From the NCBI GenBank assembly GCA_031987425.1, contig DALZZL010000128.1, positions 1 to 10,649 on the forward strand: a stretch of DNA of 10,649 nucleotides. The letters run 5' to 3'. This stretch comes from Stenotrophomonas_A sp002429615. Lineage in GTDB: Bacteria; Pseudomonadota; Gammaproteobacteria; Xanthomonadales; Xanthomonadaceae. The position numbers and the translations under genes are program-made. Shown here one piece after another: positions 1 to 6,680 of this stretch; positions within the stretch are counted from its first letter, which is position 1, and each line of letters opens with the position of its first letter. The notes below the pieces were generated by a model. It did not search any database. It saw only the letters and a program-made list of their open reading frames with translations, and was not told where the DNA came from.

Positions 1-26
1 GGTCGCGGCTGAAGCCGCTCCTACAG
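1..26. repeat. REP-like palindromic element, one arm
   Basis: These 26 bases are identical to 8097-8122, the right arm of a complete inverted repeat between truB and rbfA. The core GCGGCTGAAGCCGC is itself a 6+6 palindrome around a 2-base centre, and the arm ends in GCTCCTACA. The element starts at the window edge, so a partner arm to the left is likely but not visible. Sequences of this kind are common extragenic repeats in Lysobacter, Xanthomonas relatives and Pseudomonas (from memory). It lies downstream of purK, where such repeats are usually found. Confidence 0.75.
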
Positions 27-30
27 AAGA

Positions 31-101
31 CAGGCATCAGAGGCATCACAGGCATCAGAAGACAGGCATCAGAACACAGGCGTCGAACGAAGACAGGCAT
101 C
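31..101. repeat. Degenerate short direct repeats (CAGGCATC unit)
   Basis: The octamer CAGGCATC or a one-base variant occurs at 31-38, 40-47 (GAGGCATC), 49-56, 63-70, 77-84 (CAGGCGTC) and 94-101. The spacings are 9, 9, 14, 14 and 17 bases. An 18-base stretch at 24-41 recurs exactly at 56-73. The array lies between the REP-like arm and the end of purK. It has no coding potential that I can support and looks like local slippage or duplication. The units are too short and too irregular for a CRISPR array. Confidence 0.7.
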
Positions 102-135
102 GAACACTGAGGGATCAGCGCGGCCAGACCGCCGC

Positions 136-1281
136 TCAGCCTTCTTCCAGCCGCGCCACCACCGGCGCCACCTGCCCCAGCCGGCCCAGCACCTGCCCCG
201 CGCGCGACAACGCCTGCGCCAGCGCCACCTCGGTGTCCGCACGCAATGTCGCGTGGCCCACCTTGCGGCCGGCGCGCGCGGTCTTGCCGTAGTCGTGCCA
301 ATGCCCGCCCGGCACCGCCAGGAACGCGGCCGCCTCCGGCATTTCGCCGAGCCAGTTGAGCATGCAGGCGTGGCCGCGCATCGCGGTTTCGCCCAGCGGC
401 AAACCCAGCACCGCGCGCAGATGGTTCTCGAACTGCGAGGTCTCGGCGCCTTCGATCGTCCAATGCCCGGAGTTGTGCACGCGCGGCGCCATTTCGTTTG
501 CCAGCAGCTCGCCATCGCGACAGAACAGCTCCAGCGCGAACACGCCTACATAGTCCAGGCGCTCCGCCAGCCGTTGCGCATAGCTCGCCGCGGTGGCCTG
601 CAACGCCGCATCGATGCGCGCCGGCGCCAGGCTGGCCGACAGCACGCCATCGACATGCCAGTTCTCGGTGAGCGGCCAGGTGCGGAACTCGCCATCACGG
701 CCGCGCACGGCGACCACGCTGACTTCGCGCTGGAACGGCACGAATGCCTCGACGATCAGACCGACAGTCCCGGCCTGCGCGCCCAGCGCGTCCCATGCCG
801 CATGCGCATCGGCCGGCGACTTGATGCGGAACTGGCCCTTGCCGTCATAACCGAGGCGACGGGTCTTGAGGATGCATGGCGTACCGATCCGTGCCAGCGC
901 CGCGTCCAGGCCGGCACGATCGGAGACGGCGGCGAAGTCCGGCACCGGGATGCCCAGCTCGCGGAACAGCGTCTTCTCGCTCAACCGGTCCTGCGCCACG
1001 GCCAGCGCCTGCGGGCCGGGGAATACCGGTGCGTGATCGAGCAGGCGCTGCGTGCTGGCGGCTGGCACGTTCTCGAAATCGAAGGTCACCACTTCCACGC
1101 CGTCGACGAACCGCTCCAGCGCGGCGTGGTCGTCGAACGCGCCGACCTGCAGCGGCGCAAGCTGCCCGGCGCAGGCTTCCGCGGCCGGATCCAGCAGCTG
1201 GAAGCGCAGGCCGAGCGGCGCGCCGGCCAGGATCATCATGCGGGCAAGCTGACCGCCGCCCAGAATGCCCACCGTGGTCAT
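136..1281 (-). CDS. purK: 5-(carboxyamino)imidazole ribonucleotide synthase PurK
   Basis: PurK uses ATP and bicarbonate to carboxylate AIR to N5-CAIR in cytosolic de novo purine synthesis. The 381-residue protein has the usual family length. The N-terminal nucleotide-fold motif GILGGGQLARM is at residues 5-15. The ATP-grasp core includes LKTRRLGYDGKGQ (138-150), the EVSVVAVRG strand (186-194) and the metal/ATP-binding stretch ELFCRDGELLANEMAPRVHN (251-270), followed by SGHWT. The start is ATG at 1281. It overlaps the purE stop in an ATGA arrangement, so translation is probably coupled; I see no good Shine-Dalgarno of its own. Just after the TGA stop, on the transcript, bases 135-120 can form a 5-bp GC hairpin without a T-run, which is weak as a terminator. 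Nothing looks broken or transferred. Confidence 0.97.
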   Translation of the reverse strand: MTTVGILGGGQLARMMILAGAPLGLRFQLLDPAAEACAGQLAPLQVGAFDDHAALERFVDGVEVVTFDFENVPAASTQRLLDHAPVFPGPQALAVAQDRLSEKTLFRELGIPVPDFAAVSDRAGLDAALARIGTPCILKTRRLGYDGKGQFRIKSPADAHAAWDALGAQAGTVGLIVEAFVPFQREVSVVAVRGRDGEFRTWPLTENWHVDGVLSASLAPARIDAALQATAASYAQRLAERLDYVGVFALELFCRDGELLANEMAPRVHNSGHWTIEGAETSQFENHLRAVLGLPLGETAMRGHACMLNWLGEMPEAAAFLAVPGGHWHDYGKTARAGRKVGHATLRADTEVALAQALSRAGQVLGRLGQVAPVVARLEEG

Positions 1282-1781
1282 TGGCGCGGGTCGTCTTTGG
1301 CCATCACATCGTCGGTCTGGCGCTGGCGGAAAGCCGCCAGGGCCTCGCCGATCGCGGGCTGTTCCGGCGCCAGCATCGCCGCGGCGAACAGCGCGGCATT
1401 GGCCGCACCGGCATTGCCGATGGCAAACGTCGCGACGGGGATACCGGCCGGCATCTGCACGATGGACAGCAGCGAGTCCATGCCGTTGAGCGCCTTGGAC
1501 TGCACCGGCACGCCGAGCACCGGCACCGCGGTCTTGGCGGCGAGCATGCCCGGCAGGTGCGCGGCGCCGCCGGCGCCCGCGACAATCGCGCGCAGGCCGC
1601 GCGTGGCCGCCTGCTCGGCGTACTGGAACAGCACGTCCGGCGTGCGATGCGCCGAAACGACCTTCACTTCGTACGGAACGCCCAGCGCATCGAGCTTCTG
1701 GGCCGCGTGCTGCATGGTCTCCCAGTCCGAACGGGAACCCATCACGATGCCGACCAGCGGCGCGGTTTGCTTGGAGGTCAT
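1278..1781 (-). CDS. purE: N5-carboxyaminoimidazole ribonucleotide mutase PurE
   Basis: PurE (class I) rearranges the unstable PurK product N5-CAIR to CAIR. The 167-residue protein shows the family signature throughout: GSRSDW (15-20), SAHRTPD with the catalytic histidine (43-49), AGAGGAAHLPGM (68-79), GVPVQS (90-95) and AIGNAGAANAALFA (120-133). The ATG at 1781 is preceded on the minus strand by the purine-rich AGGGTAGGG, a fair ribosome-binding site. It is the first gene of a purE-purK pair with a 4-base overlap and is transcribed away from the Trm112-like/nadC genes. The presence of purK beside it supports the N5-CAIR mutase type over the direct AIR carboxylase type. Confidence 0.97.
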   Translation of the reverse strand: MTSKQTAPLVGIVMGSRSDWETMQHAAQKLDALGVPYEVKVVSAHRTPDVLFQYAEQAATRGLRAIVAGAGGAAHLPGMLAAKTAVPVLGVPVQSKALNGMDSLLSIVQMPAGIPVATFAIGNAGAANAALFAAAMLAPEQPAIGEALAAFRQRQTDDVMAKDDPRQ

Positions 1782-1805
1782 GGCCCTACCCTGCCTTAAA
1801 GACGT

Positions 1806-1811
1806 ATTCTA
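1806..1811 (-). promoter_or_regulatory. Candidate -10 box for purEK
   Basis: The minus strand reads TAGAAT here, five of six matches to the sigma70 -10 consensus, about 25 bases before the purE start. No convincing -35 hexamer lies 16-18 bases upstream, so this is only a candidate. The same bases on the plus strand (TATTCT at 1805-1810) could serve the divergent operon. The whole divergent gap is 67 bases (1782-1848), and I see no clear PurR-like operator in it. Confidence 0.3.
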
Positions 1812-1848
1812 GCCGCCTTCCAAGCAAGACGAAGAACCGAATCCGGCC

Positions 1849-2118
1849 ATGGACCGCAAACTGCTCGACCTGCTCTGCTCGCCCGACACCCGCCAGCCGC
1901 TGTCGCTGCTGGAATCCGCCGGGCTGGAGGCGCTGAACCGCGCCATCGCCGCCGGCACGGTGCGCAAGGCCGATGGCGCAGCGTTGACGCAGCCGCTGCG
2001 TGAAGCGCTGGTCAGCCGCGATCGCAAGCAGGTTTTCCGCGTCGAGGACGGCATCCCGGTGCTGCTGGCCGAAGAGGCCATCGACAGCAGCCAGATCGCC
2101 GACTTCCCCGCCCGCTGA
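1849..2118 (+). CDS. Trm112/YcaR-like (UPF0434) small protein
   Basis: This 89-residue protein begins MDRKLLDLLCSP and later has FRVEDGIPVLLAEEAI (about 63-78). These are the two conserved ends of the YcaR/UPF0434 bacterial Trm112 family, whose best-known member is about 60 residues. Between them lies an insertion with RQPLSLLES and ALTQPLREAL. Only one cysteine (residue 10) is present. The paired cysteines that bind zinc in many Trm112 relatives are missing, so a structural zinc site is unlikely. Eukaryotic Trm112 activates methyltransferases; the bacterial role is not settled and I assign none. The ATG at 1849 has only a weak purine-rich stretch upstream. The stop is three bases before the nadC start, so the two are surely co-transcribed. 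Confidence 0.85.
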   Translation: MDRKLLDLLCSPDTRQPLSLLESAGLEALNRAIAAGTVRKADGAALTQPLREALVSRDRKQVFRVEDGIPVLLAEEAIDSSQIADFPAR

Positions 2119-2121
2119 GCC

Positions 2122-3012
2122 GTGCCCAGCGTCGCCCCCGTCCTGCCGGCCTGGCTGTCGCAGGCCCAGATCGAAGCCGATGTGGCGCGCGCCCTGGCCG
2201 AGGACATCGGCAGCGGCGACGTGACCTCCGCCCTGCTGCCCGACACGGATGACATCGCCTACCTGCTGTGCAAGCAGGACGCGGTGATCGCCGGCCGCCC
2301 GTGGTTCGATGCCTGCCATCGCGCACTCGATGCACGCGTCAGCATCGACTGGCGCGTCTCGGAAGGCGACCACGTCGCCGCGGGCACGGTGCTGGCCACG
2401 TTAGCTGGGCGCAGCCGCAGCCTGGTCAGCGCCGAGCGCACCTCGCTGAATTTCCTGCAGACCCTGTGCGGCACCGCCACCACCACCGCGCAGCATGTGG
2501 CCGCGGTGGCCGGCACCGGCACGCGCATCCTCGACACCCGCAAGACGCTCCCCGGGCTGCGCCTGGCGCAGAAGTACGCGGTGCGTTGCGGCGGCGGCGA
2601 GAACCATCGCATCGGCCTGTTCGATACGGTGATGCTGAAGGAGAACCACGTCCGCGCCGCCGGCTCGATCAGCGCCGCCGTGGCCGAAGCGCGTCGGCAG
2701 CAGCCGACGCTTCCGCTGGTGGTGGAGGTCGAGGACCTCGACCAATTGCGCGAAGCGATGGCGGTGGGCTGCGAGCGCATCCTGATCGACGACTTCGAAC
2801 CTGCCTTGCGCCGCGAGGCCGTGCGCATCGCCCACGGCGTGCCGGAAGCGCAACGTATTCCGCTGGAAGTTTCGGGCAGCGTCGGCCTCGAAGGCCTGCG
2901 TGCGATCGCCGAGGACGGCGTGGACTGCATCTCCATCGGCGCGCTGACCAAGCATGTCCGCGCGATCGACCTCTCGCTCAAGCTCGGCCCGCCACCTCAT
3001 CACATCGTCTGA
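2122..3012 (+). CDS. nadC: Quinolinate phosphoribosyltransferase (nicotinate-nucleotide pyrophosphorylase, carboxylating)
   Basis: NadC condenses quinolinate with PRPP and decarboxylates it to nicotinate mononucleotide, the entry to the NAD pathway. The 296-residue protein has typical family length. Visible motifs are ERTSLNFLQTLCGTAT (105-120), DTRKTLPGLR (138-147), KYAVRCGGGENHRIGLFD (151-168), KENH (173-176), EVEVED-type acidic strand (VEVEDLDQL, 201-209), IDDF (222-225), LEVSGSV (248-254) and SIGALTK (271-277). These supply the basic PRPP/quinolinate-binding residues and the barrel end. The start is GTG at 2122, three bases after the stop of the Trm112-like gene. No strong Shine-Dalgarno is visible, so translational coupling is likely. 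No nadA or nadB is in the window. Confidence 0.97.
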   Translation: MPSVAPVLPAWLSQAQIEADVARALAEDIGSGDVTSALLPDTDDIAYLLCKQDAVIAGRPWFDACHRALDARVSIDWRVSEGDHVAAGTVLATLAGRSRSLVSAERTSLNFLQTLCGTATTTAQHVAAVAGTGTRILDTRKTLPGLRLAQKYAVRCGGGENHRIGLFDTVMLKENHVRAAGSISAAVAEARRQQPTLPLVVEVEDLDQLREAMAVGCERILIDDFEPALRREAVRIAHGVPEAQRIPLEVSGSVGLEGLRAIAEDGVDCISIGALTKHVRAIDLSLKLGPPPHHIV

Positions 3013-3057
3013 ACGACGCTCTGGCAGTGTGAGGTCATCCCGACCGCATGGCTGCCG

Positions 3058-4134
3058 ATGAAATCCCGGGCCCTTCTCCATTGCGTCGCCATGTTGTCGC
3101 TGTTCGCCAGCGGCGGCGCGGCCGCCGCTGAAATCTGCGATCTTCCGCCACGCTATGGCCTGAGCGCGGCCGCGATGGCCATCGTGCGCACGGCGTGCAA
3201 CGAACATCGCGCCTGGAACCAGCCCTTCATCGATACCCAGGGCCGCGTCGCCAGCCTGAGCCTGACCGAAGCCGAACGTGGCGAACTGGCCTATGGCGAT
3301 ACGCCGGCGTGGATGCGGGTGGCCGCGTATTGGCGTGAGAGCGGGCTGCTGGCATCGGTCGGCGACCGCCCAGGCGCGCGCAGCTGCATGGCCCCGGATG
3401 GCTCGCGCTGGAGCGAAGTGGATTGCCGTGCATTCCTCATCGACACGCCGTGGTCGGCCGCGTTCGTGTCCTGGGTTATGCAGCGCGCCGGGCTGGCGGG
3501 TTTCCACGCCTCCGCACGACACCTGGATTACATCCGCGCCGCATTCCGTGCGCAGGATGGGGATCCCTACACCTTCACCGACCCGGAAAACTCCAAGCCC
3601 GAGCCGGGCGACCTGCTGTGCCTGCTGCGCGGGCGCGACGACGTGGTGGGCTTCGCGGGACTGAGCGCGGCGTTGTCGCGCACCGGCGCGCTGGGCTGGC
3701 CATCGCATTGCGACATCGTGATTGCCGCCAACGTCGGCGGCGACCGCACGCTGTATCTGATCGGCGGCAACGTGTTCAACACGGTGATGATGCGCAAGCT
3801 GCCGCTCGATCGCACCGGACGACTGGTGCTGCCCAAGCCACTGGCGACGGGCGACGGCAGCGAGGACGGCGTTGGCGTGGCGCTGGAGTGTTCGCCGGCG
3901 CGCGAGTCGCAATGCGACCTCAACCGTCGCGACTGGGCGGCGCTACTGAAACTGCGCCCGATGGCGCTCTTGGTGATACCGCCACCGCCATCATTGCCGA
4001 CAGTGACACCCACCGCACCCACGCAGGCGCCGATGCCACCGGGCTTCCCGCGCGTGGTGCCGCCGCGCCCGGTACCGCAGCAGCAGAACCCGGCCACGCC
4101 CGTCGAACCCGTGAAACCCAACCCGCCGCGCTAG
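3058..4134 (+). CDS. Exported DUF2272-domain protein with proline-rich C-terminus
   Basis: The 358-residue protein starts with a signal peptide: a basic MKSR, a hydrophobic stretch, then GGAAAA with probable cleavage near residue 24. The body carries the DUF2272 hallmark DTPWSAAFVSWVMQRAG (129-145), then PEPGDLLCLL (181-190), WPSHCDIVIAANVGG (214-228) and LIGGNVFNTV (234-243). The order of a PW-x-AAFVSWV helix, a PGDLL strand, an HxDIV strand and an IGGN strand resembles NlpC/P60 or CHAP-type cysteine hydrolases, but Ser133 sits where those have cysteine. This homology is inferred; no function is established. Residues about 308-358 are proline-rich and low in complexity, perhaps a cell-wall-spanning or flexible tail. 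It starts 45 bases after nadC and is probably in the same transcript. The start codon lacks a clear Shine-Dalgarno; no other in-frame ATG or GTG lies between it and the nadC stop. Confidence 0.8.
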   Translation: MKSRALLHCVAMLSLFASGGAAAAEICDLPPRYGLSAAAMAIVRTACNEHRAWNQPFIDTQGRVASLSLTEAERGELAYGDTPAWMRVAAYWRESGLLASVGDRPGARSCMAPDGSRWSEVDCRAFLIDTPWSAAFVSWVMQRAGLAGFHASARHLDYIRAAFRAQDGDPYTFTDPENSKPEPGDLLCLLRGRDDVVGFAGLSAALSRTGALGWPSHCDIVIAANVGGDRTLYLIGGNVFNTVMMRKLPLDRTGRLVLPKPLATGDGSEDGVGVALECSPARESQCDLNRRDWAALLKLRPMALLVIPPPPSLPTVTPTAPTQAPMPPGFPRVVPPRPVPQQQNPATPVEPVKPNPPR

Positions 4135-4169
4135 CCCACCCACCGCCCAGCCGTCGCTCGCAGAAGTGA

Positions 4170-4323
4170 GTTGACGGAAATGGCGGGCCGGCCGGCGGCG
4201 CCCCTGCCATGGCGGGGGCGTAGGGCGACATGGATGTCGCCCTTCGAGCCCCGCATGGATGCAGTTTTTGGCGTCCCCCGCCATGGCAGGGGCGCCGCCG
4301 GCCGGCCCGCCATTTCCGTCAAC
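4170..4323. repeat. Large nested inverted repeat (49-base perfect arms)
   Basis: Bases 4170-4218 are the exact reverse complement of 4275-4323. The 56-base centre holds a second perfect hairpin, AGGGCGACAT (4222-4231) with ATGTCGCCCT (4234-4243) around GG, and a smaller one, GCAT-GG-ATGC, at 4253-4262. The arms are palindromic in part themselves (GGCCGGCC at 4187-4194; CCCCTGCCATGGCGGGGG at 4201-4218 with one mismatch). The element fills the gap between the convergent DUF2272 gene and pnp, the usual site for extragenic palindromes. It carries no ORF I can support and no obvious target-site duplication. It could act as a bidirectional transcript end or RNA-protecting hairpin (inference). Confidence 0.9.
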
Positions 4324-4376
4324 GGACCGCAGCCGCAGACAAAAAAGCCGCCGCCCAACACCCCAACAAACCGCAC

Positions 4377-4401
4377 AAAAGAAAAGCGGGCCGAAGCCCG
4401 C
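4377..4401 (-). terminator. Rho-independent terminator of pnp
   Basis: On the minus strand GCGGGC-TTCG-GCCCGC forms a 6-bp stem with the very stable UUCG tetraloop closed by C-G. It is followed by TTTTCTTTT. It begins 31 bases after the pnp stop and would end the infB-to-pnp transcript. A 12-base perfect palindrome CCTGGATCCAGG (4406-4417) lies between stop and terminator; its role is unknown. Confidence 0.88.
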
Positions 4402-4432
4402 CTTTCCTGGATCCAGGTAAAAGGACCAGCGA

Positions 4433-6535
4433 TTACTCGCCAGCGCCCTCTTCCTCGACGGCCTTGATCGACAGGCGGATACGGCCCTGCTTGTCGACTT
4501 CCAGCACCTTGACCTTCACCACGTCGCCTTCCTTCAGCTTGTCGCTGACCTTCTCGACGCGCTCGCTGGAGATCTGCGAGACGTGCACCAGACCGTCCTT
4601 GCCCGGCAGGATGGTCACGAACGCACCGAAGTCCATGATCTTGGCGACCTTGCCTTCGTAGATGCGGCCCGGCTCGACGTCCGAGGTGATCTGCTCGATG
4701 CGCGACTTGGCGGCCTGCGCGGCGATCGCGTTGACCGAGGCGATGACGATGGTGCCGTCGTCCTGGATGTCGATCTGGGTGCCGGTCTCCTTGGTGATCG
4801 CCTGGATGGTCGAGCCACCCTTGCCGATCACTTCGCGGATCTTGTCCGGGTGGATCTTGATCGTCAGCAGGCGCGGCGCGTAGTCCGACAGCTCCGAACG
4901 CGGGGTGGTCAGGCCGTGGGCCATCTCGCCCAGGATGTGCAGACGGCCAGCCTTGGCCTGCTGCAGGGCCTGCTTCATGATCTCTTCGGTGATGCCTTCG
5001 ATCTTGATGTCCATCTGCAGGGCGGAGATGCCCTCGGCAGTACCGGCCACCTTGAAGTCCATGTCACCCAGGTGATCTTCATCACCCAGGATGTCGGACA
5101 GGACGACGAAGCGATCGCCTTCCTTCACCAGGCCCATGGCGATACCCGCCACCGGCGACTTCACCGGCACGCCGGCATCCATCAGCGCCAGCGAGGAGCC
5201 GCAGACCGACGCCATCGACGAGGAGCCGTTGGACTCGGTGATTTCCGAGACCACGCGGATGGTGTACGGGAAGGCTTCGATGGTCGGCATCACGGCGAGC
5301 ACGCCGCGCTTGGCCAGACGGCCATGACCGATTTCACGACGCTTCGGCGCGCCGAAACGGCCGCACTCACCCACCGAGTAGGGCGGGAAGTTGTAATGGA
5401 ACAGGAAGTTTTCCTTGTACTCGCCGGCGACCGCGTCGATCACCTGGCCATCGCGGGCGGTGCCCAGCGTGATGGTCACGATCGCCTGGGTCTCGCCACG
5501 GGTGAACAGCGCCGAGCCGTGGGTACGCGGCAGCACGCTGGTCTTCACGGCGATCGGGCGCACGGTGTCCAGCGCGCGGCCGTCGATGCGGACCTTGGTG
5601 TCGAGCACCGAGTCACGCATGGTGCGGTATTCCAGCTCGCCGAATTCCTTCGACAGCTCGGCCGGGTTCCAGCCCTCGGCGGCCACGCGGCCAGCCAGCG
5701 ACTCGACCACGTCCTTCTTGATCGCCGAGATGGCGTCACGGCGCTGCAGTTTGTCGCGCACCTGGAAGGCCTCGCCCAGACGCGGGCCGATGGCTTCCTT
5801 CAGCGCGGAGATCAGCGCGGTGTTCTTCGCCGGGGCGACCCAGTCGCTCGGCTTGGTGCCGGCTTCGACGGTCAGCTCGTTGATGGCGTTGATGACCTTC
5901 TGCAGCTCGCGGTGACCGAAGGTCACGGCGCCCAGCATCACGTCTTCGGACAGCAGCTCGGCTTCCGATTCCACCATCAGCACGGCGTTGGAGGTGCCGG
6001 CCACGACCAGCTCCAGCTGCGATTCCTTCAGCTCGGTGGCGGTCGGGTTGAGGATGTACTCACCGTTCTTGTAGCCGACCTTGGCCGCGCCGATCGGGCC
6101 CATGAACGGGGTGCCGGCCAGCGCCAGCGCCGCCGAGGCGCCGATCATCGCCGGGATGTCGCCGTCCACTTCCGGGTTCATCGACATCAGCGTGGCGATG
6201 ATCTGGACTTCGTTCTTGTAGTCCTCCGGGAACAGCGGACGGATCGGACGGTCGATCAGGCGCGAGATCAGCGTTTCCTTCTCGGTCGCACGGCCTTCGC
6301 GCTTGAAGAAGCCACCCGGGATGCGGCCGCCAGCGTAGAACTTCTCCTGGTAGTCGACCGTCAGCGGGAAGAAGTCCTGGCCTTCGCGCGCGCTCTTGGC
6401 GGCGACGGCGGTGACCAGCAGTACGGTGTCGTCCATCTTGACGATGACGGCGCCACCGGCCTGGCGGGCGATCTCGCCCGTCTCAAGCGTGACGGTGTGC
6501 TTGCCGTACTGGAAGGTTTTGGTGATTTTTGCCAC
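4433..6535 (-). CDS. pnp: Polyribonucleotide nucleotidyltransferase (PNPase)
   Basis: PNPase is a trimeric phosphorolytic 3'-5' exoribonuclease and degradosome partner. I choose the GTG start at 6535 (VAKITKTFQYG, 700 residues) because AAGGA (6543-6547) lies seven bases upstream and this is the usual family start. The reading frame stays open for 33 more codons to an ATG at 6634, but that segment covers the structured leader and is not PNPase-like. Domains in order: first RNase PH core (about 10-145), alpha-helical linker, second RNase PH core with GSALFTRGETQ (340-350) and FGAPKRREIGHG (394-405), DHLGDMDFK with the catalytic Asp487, Asp493 and Lys495 (E. coli Asp486, Asp492, Lys494), a KH domain with IGKGG (570-574), and a C-terminal S1 domain (about 623-693). 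It lies 145 bases after rpsO and is intact. Confidence 0.98.
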   Translation of the reverse strand: MAKITKTFQYGKHTVTLETGEIARQAGGAVIVKMDDTVLLVTAVAAKSAREGQDFFPLTVDYQEKFYAGGRIPGGFFKREGRATEKETLISRLIDRPIRPLFPEDYKNEVQIIATLMSMNPEVDGDIPAMIGASAALALAGTPFMGPIGAAKVGYKNGEYILNPTATELKESQLELVVAGTSNAVLMVESEAELLSEDVMLGAVTFGHRELQKVINAINELTVEAGTKPSDWVAPAKNTALISALKEAIGPRLGEAFQVRDKLQRRDAISAIKKDVVESLAGRVAAEGWNPAELSKEFGELEYRTMRDSVLDTKVRIDGRALDTVRPIAVKTSVLPRTHGSALFTRGETQAIVTITLGTARDGQVIDAVAGEYKENFLFHYNFPPYSVGECGRFGAPKRREIGHGRLAKRGVLAVMPTIEAFPYTIRVVSEITESNGSSSMASVCGSSLALMDAGVPVKSPVAGIAMGLVKEGDRFVVLSDILGDEDHLGDMDFKVAGTAEGISALQMDIKIEGITEEIMKQALQQAKAGRLHILGEMAHGLTTPRSELSDYAPRLLTIKIHPDKIREVIGKGGSTIQAITKETGTQIDIQDDGTIVIASVNAIAAQAAKSRIEQITSDVEPGRIYEGKVAKIMDFGAFVTILPGKDGLVHVSQISSERVEKVSDKLKEGDVVKVKVLEVDKQGRIRLSIKAVEEEGAGE

Positions 6536-6572
6536 GGGGGTTTCCTTGGGAATGTAGCTTTCTTCGGATGGA

Positions 6573-6616
6573 CCATCCCCGGCCCTTGCCAAGGATGGGT
6601 GGCCGGCGGTCCGGCC
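6573..6616 (-). promoter_or_regulatory. Structured pnp leader, two stem-loops
   Basis: On the transcript, bases 6598-6588 (CCAUCCUUGGC) pair with 6583-6573 (GCCGGGGAUGG) around an AAGG loop, an 11-bp stem with two U-G pairs. Just upstream, 6616-6611 and 6606-6601 form a 6-bp GGCCGG/CCGGCC hairpin with a 4-base loop. A second CCAUCC copy (6571-6566) directly after the first stem could pair instead with GGAUGG, though with a very tight loop. In E. coli, pnp is autoregulated after RNase III cuts a stem in its leader. These hairpins are the natural candidates for such a site here, but that is inference. Confidence 0.5.
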
Positions 6617-6636
6617 CGGAATTCTGGGGGTCACAC

Positions 6637-6670
6637 AAAACGAAACCGCGGCGCATCACTGCGCCGCGGT
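6637..6670 (-). terminator. Terminator-like hairpin between rpsO and pnp
   Basis: On the minus strand ACCGCGGCGCA pairs perfectly with TGCGCCGCGGT (plus-strand arms 6645-6655 and 6660-6670). The 11-bp stem is capped by GTGA, a GNRA-type tetraloop, and followed by TTCGTTTT. It starts ten bases after the rpsO stop. It fits an attenuating terminator, or a 3'-end protecting hairpin for the rpsO message. Some read-through into pnp is expected, since I found no clear separate pnp promoter. Confidence 0.75.
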
Positions 6671-6680
6671 GGGGGTTCGA

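Noticed and set aside
31..101. Possible CRISPR array
   Set aside because: The repeat units are 8 bases with 1-9 base gaps and no uniform spacers, far from CRISPR geometry.
253..1812. 519-codon open frame on the plus strand opposite purE-purK
   Set aside because: It covers two well-supported genes in antisense and reads as arginine- and alanine-rich low complexity; no motif supports it.
2401..3912. 503-codon open frame on the minus strand opposite nadC and the DUF2272 gene
   Set aside because: It spans two genes on the opposite strand, has low-complexity Ala/Arg/Gly/His composition and no family motif; it is a GC-bias shadow.
6536..6634. 33-residue N-terminal extension of PNPase
   Set aside because: It lacks similarity to PNPase and coincides with the leader hairpins. 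The GTG at 6535 has a well-placed AAGGA.
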